NCBI GenBank assembly: GCA_040507225.1
Contig: JBEVVG010000001.1
Location: 1,488,001 to 1,552,000, forward strand
Source: Thiodiazotropha sp040507225
GTDB lineage: Bacteria > Pseudomonadota > Gammaproteobacteria > Chromatiales > Chromatiaceae
Direction of reading: 5' to 3'
Length of the DNA: 64,000 nucleotides
Part shown: positions 43,897 through 51,352 of the stretch, in pieces
Numbering within the stretch: the first letter of the stretch is position 1
How the letters are laid out: each line of letters begins with the position of its first letter
Notes under the pieces: generated by a model
Databases searched by the model: none
Told to the model about the DNA's origin: nothing
The model's input: only the letters and a program-made list of their open reading frames with translations
Made by a program: the position numbers and the translations under genes

Positions 43897-43915
43897 AGGG
43901 CCTGTCAACACTAAT
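43897..43915 (-). repeat. 19-nt dispersed repeat, copy 2 (overlaps the hscB stop)
   Basis: On the minus strand it reads ATTAGTGTTGACAGGCCCT, matching 23333-23351 at 18 of 19 positions. Its first bases supply the TAG stop codon of hscB. Confidence 0.5.
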
Positions 43916-44459
43916 TGAATTGATCTTCCAGTTCCGCTTCCGCCCGTTCCACCTCGACGCGAAGCTTCTGCAGGAAACGCATTTTACGCAGAATCTCACG
44001 CGCGTCCTCGAGTTGCTCCGAGGTCGGCCGTTCGAACAGCACGGCCATCTGCGCCACCAGGTCGGTGATCTGCTTGCGAATCCGGTTATTCAGATCGACC
44101 ACCGCCTCATAGGGGCCGGACTGACTGAGCAGGCTTTCGAGTTCCTCGCGCAACTCCATCTGCTGCATCAGGAATGCCATGTCCTGGGTGGATTCATTCA
44201 GGGTGTCCATTTCGACGCCGTGCAGCGAGAGCAGATAGGCCGCCCGGGTAACCGGGTCCTTGAGGGTTTCGAAGGCCTCATTGATCAGTGAGGCACCCTG
44301 CACGGAGAGGCGACGCTCCTGATCCGTGGCATTCGCATAGCGGTCCGGATGCACCACCCGCTGCAGATCGCGATAACGATCGGCCAGGGAAGCAGTATCC
44401 ACGATGTAGCCCACCGGCAGGCCGAACAGATCAAAGTAATTTTTCGAAAAATCCAACAT
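43911..44459 (-). CDS. hscB: Fe-S assembly co-chaperone HscB
   Basis: A 182-residue J-domain protein that delivers IscU to HscA. The J domain is residues 1-80, with the HPD motif at 37-39 (QRVVHPDRYAN). The C-terminal three-helix IscU-binding domain includes FLMQQMELREELE. The ATG at 44457-44459 has no ribosome-binding site and comes directly after a rho-independent terminator. The TAG stop lies inside a 19-nt dispersed repeat. Confidence 0.95.
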   Translation of the reverse strand: MLDFSKNYFDLFGLPVGYIVDTASLADRYRDLQRVVHPDRYANATDQERRLSVQGASLINEAFETLKDPVTRAAYLLSLHGVEMDTLNESTQDMAFLMQQMELREELESLLSQSGPYEAVVDLNNRIRKQITDLVAQMAVLFERPTSEQLEDAREILRKMRFLQKLRVEVERAEAELEDQFN

Positions 44460-44463
44460 ATCG

Positions 44464-44492
44464 AAAAAAACGGCCGCCTAGTGGCAGCCGTT
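44464..44492 (-). terminator. Intrinsic terminator between iscA and hscB
   Basis: On the minus strand AACGGCTGCC-ACTA-GGCGGCCGTT forms a stem of about 10 bp (one mismatch or wobble), followed by seven T residues. It ends five bases before the hscB start codon and 23 bases after the iscA stop. It should limit read-through into hscBA-fdx-iscX. Confidence 0.8.
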
Positions 44493-44515
44493 CCATACCC
44501 TTGATTGATGGAGCG

Positions 44516-44839
44516 TCAAACCCCGAAACTCTCGCCGCAACCACAGGCGCTCTTGGCATTGGGATTATTGAACTTGAATCCCTCGTTAAGACCTTCCCGT
44601 GCGTAATCGACCTCGGTGCCGTCGAGATAGACCAGACTCTTGGCGTCGATGATGACCTTGATCCCCCGGTCTTCGAAAACCTGATCGTCCTCATGGATCT
44701 CGTCCACGAACTCCATCTCGTAGGCCATTCCGGAACAGCCAGAGGTGCGGACTCCGAGGCGGATTCCCAGCCCCTTGCCCCGGCTCGCGAGAAAGTTTTG
44801 GACCCGCTTGGCTGCCGCTTCTGTGATTGTGATACCCAT
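44516..44839 (-). CDS. iscA: A-type Fe-S carrier IscA
   Basis: A 107-residue carrier with the three conserved cysteines C35 (SGCSGMAY), C99 and C101 (ACGCGESF), identical in position to E. coli IscA. It receives and passes on Fe-S clusters or iron. It lies 38 bases after iscU. The intrinsic terminator follows 23 bases after its stop. Confidence 0.97.
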   Translation of the reverse strand: MGITITEAAAKRVQNFLASRGKGLGIRLGVRTSGCSGMAYEMEFVDEIHEDDQVFEDRGIKVIIDAKSLVYLDGTEVDYAREGLNEGFKFNNPNAKSACGCGESFGV

Positions 44840-44877
44840 CGCGCTACTCTACCAGAACCCGGAGAATCCGGGTGCCT

Positions 44878-45261
44878 TTATTTGGTGTTTTTTTCCGAAT
44901 AATCCTTGATTGCGGCCTTGATGGCATCTTCCGCCAGCACCGAGCAGTGCACCTTCACCGGCGGCAGTGCCAGTTCCTCGGCGATATCGGAATTTTTGAT
45001 CATCTGGGCCTCTTCCAGGGTCTTGCCCTTGACCCATTCGGTCAGCAGGCTGCTGGATGCGATGGCCGAGCCGCAGCCGTAGGTCTTGAACCGGGCATCC
45101 TCGATGACCCCGCTGTCATTCACCTTGATCTGCAGACGCATCACGTCGCCACAGGCGGGGGCTCCCACCATGCCGGTCCCGATATGGGTATCGTCCTTGT
45201 CGAACGCTCCCACGTTGCGGGGGTTTTCGTAGTGATCCAGAACCTTGTCACTGTATGCCAT
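44878..45261 (-). CDS. iscU: Fe-S scaffold IscU
   Basis: A 127-residue scaffold. The cluster ligands are C37 (GAPACGDVM, with D39), C63 (YGCGSAIASSS) and C106 (VHCSVLAEDA). The HscA recognition motif LPPVK is at 99-103. The length and all ligands match E. coli IscU. It follows iscS by 24 bases. Confidence 0.98.
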   Translation of the reverse strand: MAYSDKVLDHYENPRNVGAFDKDDTHIGTGMVGAPACGDVMRLQIKVNDSGVIEDARFKTYGCGSAIASSSLLTEWVKGKTLEEAQMIKNSDIAEELALPPVKVHCSVLAEDAIKAAIKDYSEKNTK

Positions 45262-45285
45262 AGCCTAAACCTCAGAAACTTGCGC

Positions 45286-46500
45286 TCAATGCGCAGCCCA
45301 TTGAATCGATTTCAGGTCGATACCGTCCTTGAACATCTCCCACAGGGGCGAGAGCTCGCGCAGTCGCTCCACCTCGGTGCGAATCTTATTGATCGCGTAA
45401 TCCACCTCTTCCTGAGTGGAGAACCGGCCCAGGGTGAAGCGGATCGAACTGTGGGCCAGTTCATCCTCACGCCCCAGGGCGCGTAAAACATAACTCGGCT
45501 CCAGGCTCGCCGAGGTACAGGCGGAGCCGGAGGATACCGCGAGGTCTTTGAGCGCCATGATCAGGGATTCCCCCTCGACATAGGCGAAACTCACGTTCAG
45601 GTTTCCTGCCACGCGGTGCTCTTCATCACCGTTCAGGTAGACCTCTTCCATATCCTTGATGCCATCCCAGAGACGTTGACGCAGACCCAGAACCCGCTCG
45701 TTCTCGGCCGCCATCTCCTCGCCTGCGATGCGAAAAGCCTCACCCATACCAACAATCTGATGGGTCGCCAGGGTGCCCGAACGCATACCCCGCTCATGTC
45801 CGCCGCCGTGCATCTGCGCCTCCAGCCTGACCCGCGGCTTGCGCTGAACGTATAGCGCGCCGATTCCTTTCGGGCCGTAAATCTTGTGCGCGGAGAAGGA
45901 CATCAGGTCAACTTTCAGCTCGGACAGGTCGATCGGCACCTTGCCGGCGCTCTGCGCGGCGTCGACGTGAAACAGAATTTTCCGCTCGCGGGTCATCTCA
46001 CCAATCGCCGCGATATCCTGGATTACACCGACTTCGTTGTTCACGTGCATGATGGAAACGAGGATGGTGTCGTCACGCAGGGACGCCTCGAGTTTCTGCA
46101 GATCGATCAGCCCGTTCGGCTCAGGATCCAGATAGGTGATCTCATAACCTTCACGCTCGAGCTGTCGACAGGTATCGAGGACCGCCTTGTGCTCAGTTTT
46201 GCAGGTAACGATGTGACGGCCTTTTTTGGCGTAAAACTCGGCCACGCCCTTGATCGCGAGGTTGTCCGACTCGGTCGCACCCGATGTCCAGACGATCTCC
46301 TTGGGATCCGCGTTGACCAGCCGGGCGACCTGTGCGCGGGCCTCGTTGATGGCATCGTCCGCAGCCCAGCCGAAGGCATGGGAACGGGAAGCCGGATTAC
46401 CAAACACCCCGTCCTGGGTGAGGCACGCGCACATCTTTTCCGCGACACGCGGGTCCACCGGCGTGGTGGCCGAGTAATCCATGTAAATAGGTAACTTCAT
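45286..46500 (-). CDS. iscS: Cysteine desulfurase IscS
   Basis: A 404-residue PLP enzyme that supplies sulfur for Fe-S clusters and tRNA thiolation. It begins MKLPIYMDYSATTPVD. The PLP lysine is in SAHKIYGPKGIGALY, and the mobile-loop active cysteine in SSGSACTSASLEPSYVL. I start at the ATG at 46498-46500, with GGAG six bases upstream; a GTG one codon earlier is rejected. Only 23 bases separate it from iscR, leaving no room for the long iscR-iscS leader seen in E. coli. Confidence 0.98.
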   Translation of the reverse strand: MKLPIYMDYSATTPVDPRVAEKMCACLTQDGVFGNPASRSHAFGWAADDAINEARAQVARLVNADPKEIVWTSGATESDNLAIKGVAEFYAKKGRHIVTCKTEHKAVLDTCRQLEREGYEITYLDPEPNGLIDLQKLEASLRDDTILVSIMHVNNEVGVIQDIAAIGEMTRERKILFHVDAAQSAGKVPIDLSELKVDLMSFSAHKIYGPKGIGALYVQRKPRVRLEAQMHGGGHERGMRSGTLATHQIVGMGEAFRIAGEEMAAENERVLGLRQRLWDGIKDMEEVYLNGDEEHRVAGNLNVSFAYVEGESLIMALKDLAVSSGSACTSASLEPSYVLRALGREDELAHSSIRFTLGRFSTQEEVDYAINKIRTEVERLRELSPLWEMFKDGIDLKSIQWAAH

Positions 46501-46523
46501 CACAATCTCCGACGATCGAAGGG

Positions 46524-47027
46524 TCAGGCTTCTGCAGAACCGCGGGTGATGTCCGTCATGGTGACGCCCAGCGACGTACTCGAGCCCTGACCGGTCTGTT
46601 CCTGCCGCTCAGCGACCTCCCTGACGGCCTTGCGGTCCATGAGGTCCTGAAGACTGATCTTGTTCAGGTAATTATAGATTTGGTTGCTCAGGTCCGACCA
46701 CAGATCGTGAGTCAGGCAACGTTCGTTGTTCTGGCAGTTGTGGGCGCCATGGCAACGTGTGGTATCGATGTTTTCGTCTACTGCGGAGATCACTTCCCCG
46801 ACAAAAATCTCGTCGGCACCGCGTCCCAGACTGTACCCGCCACCCGGACCCCGCACACTGGCGACCAGGGCTTTCTTGCGCAGCCTGGAAAAGAGCTGCT
46901 CCAGATAAGAGAGTGAAATTCCCTGACGCTGGGCGATATCTGCCAGGGTAATCGGACCCTCTCCAACATGCAGGGACAGATCCAACATGGCGGTGACCGC
47001 ATAGCGACCTTTGGTGGTAAGTTTCAC
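46524..47027 (-). CDS. iscR: Fe-S cluster regulator IscR (Rrf2 family)
   Basis: A 167-residue [2Fe-2S] regulator. Its winged helix starts MKLTTKGRYAVTAMLDLSLH, and the recognition region is GISLSYLEQLFSRLRKK. The cluster cysteines C92, C98 and C104 are at the same positions as in E. coli IscR. Holo-IscR represses its own operon at type 1 sites. A promoter that overlaps such a motif lies at 47059-47086. Confidence 0.97.
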   Translation of the reverse strand: MKLTTKGRYAVTAMLDLSLHVGEGPITLADIAQRQGISLSYLEQLFSRLRKKALVASVRGPGGGYSLGRGADEIFVGEVISAVDENIDTTRCHGAHNCQNNERCLTHDLWSDLSNQIYNYLNKISLQDLMDRKAVREVAERQEQTGQGSSTSLGVTMTDITRGSAEA

Positions 47028-47058
47028 GTCGTCTGCTCCGTGTATATTTCCAGTTGCT

Positions 47059-47086
47059 AATATACAATCCTTAGCAAATTAGTCAA
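47059..47086 (-). promoter_or_regulatory. iscR promoter with an IscR type 1-like site
   Basis: On the minus strand TTGACT (47086-47081) and TATATT (47064-47059) are separated by 16 bases. Between and over them lies TAATTTGctaaGGATTGT, and GACTAATTTGCTAAGGAT fits the proteobacterial IscR type 1 pattern. The same 18-nt block recurs in front of cysE. Confidence 0.65.
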
Positions 47087-47102
47087 CATTCAGCCACCGC
47101 GT

Positions 47103-47936
47103 TCATTCGGTGGTTTTCTCCTGCTCGCCTGTCTCTTCATCCAGTTTTCTCAACTCCTCCGCGGTGGAGATGATTTCACAGGAATCCAGTTCAGGCAGAC
47201 GGGACGGATCCTCGTCGATGCCGAGCTTTTTCATGGCCTCACACATGGACTGCATCTTCTTGTCCATGACGTGGATGTGATCGAGCATGCAATTGATCGC
47301 GTGGGCCACCGGGTCGGTGGCGTCCTTGGTGGCGCCGTAGGCATCGAAACCGATCTTTTTTGCGATCGCCTCGCGATGCCCACCCGGCTCCTGCTCCTTG
47401 GGGGTGATGAGTTTGCCCGGTACGCCGACCACGGTCGCTCCCGGAGGGACATCCTTGACCACCACTGCATTGGATCCGATCCGCGCTCCTTCACCCACTT
47501 CGATGGGGCCGAGCACCTTGGCGCCGGCGCCCACCACGACGTTGTTGCCCAGCGTGGGGTGGCGCTTGCCCTTCTGCCAGCTGGTGCCACCCAGGGTGAC
47601 GCCGTGATACAGGGTGCAGTCGTCCCCGATGATCGCGGTTTCGCCGATCACTACACCCATGCCATGATCGATGAAGAAGCGCCTCCCGATGACCGCGCCG
47701 GGATGGATCTCGATTCCGGTCAACAGCCGCGCCAGGTTGGAAAACACCCGGGCCAGCCATTTCAGTCCGAGATGCCACAGCTTGTGGGACACCCGGTGAA
47801 ACATCACCGCATGAACCCCCGGGTAGGTGGTTAGGATTTCGAAACTGTTGCGCGCGGCCGGATCGCGCTCGAAGACGCTGTTTATGTCCTCTTTCCAGCG
47901 GGAAGTGGTGCGTGCTCCAGGATTGTCTGACGGCAT
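47103..47936 (-). CDS. cysE: Serine O-acetyltransferase CysE (EpsC-type)
   Basis: A 277-residue enzyme that makes O-acetylserine for cysteine synthesis. The left-handed beta-helix hexapeptide repeats run through residues about 75-175: GIEIHPGAVIGRRFFIDHG, MGVVIGETAIIGDDCTLYHG, LGNNVVVGAGAKVLG and GARIGSNAVVVKDVPPGA. The catalytic histidines are in DHGMG and YHGVTLGG. The C-terminal 90 residues are an acidic, helical extension. It lies just upstream of iscR, the usual site of this isozyme next to isc genes, where it supports cysteine supply for IscS. Confidence 0.94.
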   Translation of the reverse strand: MPSDNPGARTTSRWKEDINSVFERDPAARNSFEILTTYPGVHAVMFHRVSHKLWHLGLKWLARVFSNLARLLTGIEIHPGAVIGRRFFIDHGMGVVIGETAIIGDDCTLYHGVTLGGTSWQKGKRHPTLGNNVVVGAGAKVLGPIEVGEGARIGSNAVVVKDVPPGATVVGVPGKLITPKEQEPGGHREAIAKKIGFDAYGATKDATDPVAHAINCMLDHIHVMDKKMQSMCEAMKKLGIDEDPSRLPELDSCEIISTAEELRKLDEETGEQEKTTE

Positions 47937-48032
47937 GTGGGTCTACTTCATTCCAGGGTATGGCCAACTGCAAGTCGCACAGGCCGCCTCCAGCTACTGG
48001 CTGAGGTCTGCCGTTAGGGTGCGAGGGTGAAG

Positions 48033-48066
48033 ATTATGCACAATCCCGTACAAATTACTAGGGTAT
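48033..48066 (-). promoter_or_regulatory. cysE promoter with an element shared with the iscR promoter
   Basis: On the minus strand TAATTTGtacgGGATTGT (48057-48040) is followed by CATAAT (48038-48033). The block aligns without gaps to the iscR promoter, with 14 of 14 fixed positions equal. The -35 position is poor. An imperfect palindrome ATCCCGTA...TAGGGTAT spans 48043-48066. Confidence 0.55.
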
Positions 48067-48152
48067 TAAACCGGGTGCTTAGTCAGGGAATCTCAGTCCG
48101 TGCCTTGCGACCGCAACCCCGCACGCCACCTAAAGCGTGCCGGAGGATCGTC

Positions 48153-48878
48153 TCAGGGACGCATCGACTTGCGCCCCTGCATGGCACTCAGGATGCCGCG
48201 CAGGATATTCACCTCGTCCTTGTCCAGGCGAGCCCGCTGAAACAGGCTGCGCAAGCGTCTCAGCAAGCGATCGGACTGTTTGTGGGCGGTGAACCCCACA
48301 TCGTCCAATGCCTGTTCGAGATGTTGATGAAAACCCTGCAGCATATCTGCCGTCGCCAGATCCCGGGATGGGATATCATCGAGACCTTCGCCGCCCAGCA
48401 AGGTCTGGTACACCTCGTAACAGAGCACCTGGACCGCCGCGCCCAGATTCAGGGAGCTGTAGTCCGGATTGGTGGGGATGTGTACCAGGAAGGTGCATCG
48501 ATCGAGCTCCTCGTTACTCAGACCGGAGCGTTCCCGGCCGAACACCAGCGCCACATCACCGCCGGCGGACTCCTCAACCACCTTTGCGGCGGCTTCGCGG
48601 GGCGAAACCACCGGCCAGTTTACGCTGCGCGGCCGGGCACTGGTACCCACCACCAGACGACAACCGACCAGGGCCTGATCCAGGGATTCCACCACCTGGG
48701 CCTGCTGCAGCACGTCATCCGCCCCGGATGCCCGTGAGGTGGCCTGCTCATCGGGATAGTGTTGGGGTGAAACCAGGACCAGTCGCTCCAGACACATGTT
48801 CTTCATGGCCCGGGCCGCGGCACCAATATTGCCGGGGTGGCTGGTATCGACAAGTACAATACGAATGTTCTGCAGCAT
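48153..48878 (-). CDS. trmJ: tRNA (cytidine/uridine-2'-O-)-methyltransferase TrmJ
   Basis: A 241-residue SPOUT methyltransferase that 2'-O-methylates position 32 of tRNAs. The knot motifs are VLVDTSHPGNIGAAARAMKN near the N-terminus (residues 7-26), ALVFGRERSGLSNEEL and IPTNPDYSSLNLGAAVQVL. The C-terminal helical extension of TrmJ is present. The ATG at 48876-48878 aligns with the family start. It is divergent from suhB, as in many gammaproteobacteria. Confidence 0.95.
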   Translation of the reverse strand: MLQNIRIVLVDTSHPGNIGAAARAMKNMCLERLVLVSPQHYPDEQATSRASGADDVLQQAQVVESLDQALVGCRLVVGTSARPRSVNWPVVSPREAAAKVVEESAGGDVALVFGRERSGLSNEELDRCTFLVHIPTNPDYSSLNLGAAVQVLCYEVYQTLLGGEGLDDIPSRDLATADMLQGFHQHLEQALDDVGFTAHKQSDRLLRRLRSLFQRARLDKDEVNILRGILSAMQGRKSMRP

Positions 48879-48984
48879 AGCGCGCAAGGGTACCGGATTC
48901 CCCATGCCGAGCATAGATCGTCCGCATCATGGAAACCGCAAAAAGTGTTTATCCCTCAACGCACATGCGGTATCCTCGCCGCCC

Positions 48985-49782
48985 ATGAATCCCATGGTTA
49001 ACATCGCAGTCCGAGCCGCCCGCGAGGCGGGCCGTATCATCACCCGCAACTTCGACCGGCTTGACCGCCTGACAGTCGCCGACAAGGGTAACAACGATTT
49101 CGTCAGCGAGGTGGATCGCAACGCCGAGGCCGCCATCATCGATGTGCTGCGTGCAAAGTTTCCCCACCACGCAATCCTTGCCGAAGAGAGCGGTCAGCAT
49201 CAGGGTGATGAGTACCAGTGGGTGATCGACCCCCTCGACGGCACCACCAACTACCTGCACGGCTTTCCCCAATTCTCGGTATCCATTGCCCTGAAAGTGA
49301 AAGGCCGGCTGGAGATCGGCGTGGTCTATGACCCGATTCGCGAGGAGATGTTTACCGCCAGCCGGGGCGAAGGCGCTCTGCTCAACGACCGCAAGATCCG
49401 TGTTTCCGCCCGCAAGGGCCTGAATGGCGCCCTGCTGGGCACCGGCATTCCCTACCGGGACTTCCGCTACATCGAGAACTACCTGGGCATGATGCGGGAC
49501 CTGCTCACGGACAGCGCGGGAGTGCGCCGACCGGGCTCCGCCGCCCTTGACTTCGCCTATCTGGCCGCGGGCCGGATCGACGGCTTCTGGGAACTGGGGT
49601 TAAGTGAATGGGACTTCGCCGCAGGCGCGGTGCTGGTGCGCGAGGCCGGAGGCCTGGTCACCGACATCGGGGGCGGTGAGCGGTTTCTGGATACCGGGAA
49701 TGTGCTGGCAGGCAACATGAAGGTCCATCACGCCATGCTGAAACGCATCCTGCCGCACTTGAACGACAAACTCAGAGCCTGA
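48985..49782 (+). CDS. suhB: Inositol-1-monophosphatase family protein SuhB
   Basis: A 265-residue Mg-dependent phosphatase that also joins the NusA-containing rRNA antitermination complex in E. coli. Motifs are AEESG, WVIDPLDGTTNYLHGFP and ELGLSEWDFAAGAVLVREAGG, with the metal ligands E, D, D and D in place. The N-terminus MNPMVNIAVRAAREAG matches E. coli SuhB (MHPMLNIAVRAARKAG), which fixes the ATG at 48985 and excludes longer upstream forms. Confidence 0.96.
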   Translation: MNPMVNIAVRAAREAGRIITRNFDRLDRLTVADKGNNDFVSEVDRNAEAAIIDVLRAKFPHHAILAEESGQHQGDEYQWVIDPLDGTTNYLHGFPQFSVSIALKVKGRLEIGVVYDPIREEMFTASRGEGALLNDRKIRVSARKGLNGALLGTGIPYRDFRYIENYLGMMRDLLTDSAGVRRPGSAALDFAYLAAGRIDGFWELGLSEWDFAAGAVLVREAGGLVTDIGGGERFLDTGNVLAGNMKVHHAMLKRILPHLNDKLRA

Positions 49783-50102
49783 CAGCCACCCCACCACTGC
49801 GTCGCGGGCGGTCAGTGCATGGGTGGGGGCCGATAAGCAAAGTGTACCTCCCCTCCAGACATGTCTGGGACATCCGAATACCCCCCCTGCCCGGCCTTTC
49901 CACGGCGAATGCCGTCACAGCCCCTGAGCGACCCGCGATGCTGGCCGGACCCGCCGGTCGTTCCTGCAAGTCATGTTTATTTCCCAAGGTGATGAACCCA
50001 ATTCACAGATTCGCCTGTCGTGTGAATTTGTGACTCAAGATCACGGCGCTGCAACCGTTAGTTCGAGTGTAGCGCATCAACGGCCTGAGTGGACCCAAAC
50101 GT
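49783..50102. other. Intergenic region downstream of suhB
   Basis: This 320-base gap begins with a hairpin-forming segment (CCCCACCA at about 49788-49796 pairing with TGGGTGGGG near 49824) but no T-tract. I see no coding frame with support and no other clear feature. Confidence 0.5.
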
Positions 50103-50288
50103 ATGCAAGACGAAGAAAACAAAGCCAGGAAATTGAGTGACAAGGCCCTGGAAAGAGTCATGCGGGATGTATTGAATGGCTTGATGGACGCCTCGCAATC
50201 CGTAAGTCAATCGAGTTGCTTCACGGGACAGGCAGGCACCGCCCTGACGTCGCTGTATGAATACGAGGAAAGCGGCGATTCAGAGTAA
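50103..50288 (+). CDS. Small acidic hypothetical protein
   Basis: A 61-residue frame starting MQDEENKARKLSDKALERVM, followed by a Ser/Gln-rich stretch and ending EYEESGDSE. It has no signal peptide or membrane segment, and one cysteine. The composition looks protein-like (helical N-terminus, acidic tail), but the ribosome-binding site is weak and I recognise no family. It converges with secF. It could be a chance frame. Confidence 0.35.
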   Translation: MQDEENKARKLSDKALERVMRDVLNGLMDASQSVSQSSCFTGQAGTALTSLYEYEESGDSE

Positions 50289-50401
50289 CACCGGTCACCG
50301 CAAACCCCGTGATCTCCCCGCACTGCAGCGTGCGTGCGGGCCTGAATTTCATGCGGACCCCGCAAGCCAATCGGCTCCAGTTAACAGAACCTTGTAACGG
50401 C

Positions 50402-51337
50402 TCAGGGCATGTCGTCGACAGTGCCATCCTCTTTCTTGACCGGCATCAGGTCGGCACGACTCACCCCCATGCCAATCACCGAGGTACTCGCCACGTAGAT
50501 GGATGAGTAAGTCCCCACCAGGATGCCCACGATCAGCGCCAGGGAAAAACCGCGAATGATCTCGCCGCCGAACAGCAATAGCGCGACCAGCACCAGCAGC
50601 GTGGTACCCGAGGTGATGAGAGTTCTCGAAAGGGTTTGATTGATCGATCCGTTGATGATTTCGATCGTCTCCCCTTTGCGCACCTTGCGAAAATTCTCAC
50701 GGATCCGGTCGAACACCACGATGGTGTCATTGAGGGAGTAACCGATCACCGCCAACACCGCGGCCAGAACCGGCAAATCGAACTCCACCTGGAACAGGGC
50801 GAAGAAACCCAGCGTGATCATCACGTCGTGGACCAGTGCAATCACCGAACCCACCGCGAAACGGTATTCGAAACGCAACCCGACATAGATCAGGATACCG
50901 ATCAGGGAATAGAGCAGAGCCAGTCCACCATCCTCGGTCAGTTCGTCACCCACCTGAGGACCAACGAACTCGACCCTGCGCAGGTCCGCTGCGGCGTCGA
51001 TACCCCGCAGAGCGGCAAACGCCTGATCACTGATCTTTGCGCTCTCGGTGTTTTCCCTCGGCGCGAGACGGATCAGCACCTCCTGGGAGGTGCCGAAATG
51101 CTGAACCACCGCTTCGCCGAAACCCTGGGTTTCCAGAGCACTGCGTACGTCGGCCAATTCCACCGCCTGGGGAAATTTCACCTCGATCAGGGTACCGCCG
51201 GTGAAATCGATGCCGAAATTGAGTCCGCGCACGATAATCGCACCCAGAGCAATCAGGATCAGGATTCCGGAGAAGATCGTCGCCAGGCGACGCTTGCCCA
51301 TGAAATCGATGGTTGTGTTGTTTTTGAAAAACTGCAT
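50402..51337 (-). CDS. secF: Protein translocase subunit SecF
   Basis: A 311-residue inner-membrane protein of the SecDF complex, which uses the proton gradient to assist export. There are six transmembrane segments: one near the N-terminus (LATIFSGILILIALGAI), and five after the periplasmic domain. Signature segments are GLNFGIDFTGGTLIEV, GYSLNDTIVVFDRIREN and LSRTLITSGTTLLVLVAL. I start at the ATG at 51335-51337 (MQFFKNNT), preceded by AGGGTGGA. It lies 15 bases after secD. Confidence 0.97.
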   Translation of the reverse strand: MQFFKNNTTIDFMGKRRLATIFSGILILIALGAIIVRGLNFGIDFTGGTLIEVKFPQAVELADVRSALETQGFGEAVVQHFGTSQEVLIRLAPRENTESAKISDQAFAALRGIDAAADLRRVEFVGPQVGDELTEDGGLALLYSLIGILIYVGLRFEYRFAVGSVIALVHDVMITLGFFALFQVEFDLPVLAAVLAVIGYSLNDTIVVFDRIRENFRKVRKGETIEIINGSINQTLSRTLITSGTTLLVLVALLLFGGEIIRGFSLALIVGILVGTYSSIYVASTSVIGMGVSRADLMPVKKEDGTVDDMP

Positions 51338-51352
51338 CTGTTCCACCCTATC

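Noticed and set aside
49815..50033. A 72-codon frame downstream of suhB
   Set aside because: No ribosome-binding site, unlikely composition, and it overlaps a hairpin region.
50317..50340. Hairpin CCCGCAC...GTGCGGG as a secF terminator
   Set aside because: The stem is good, but neither strand has a T-tract after it.
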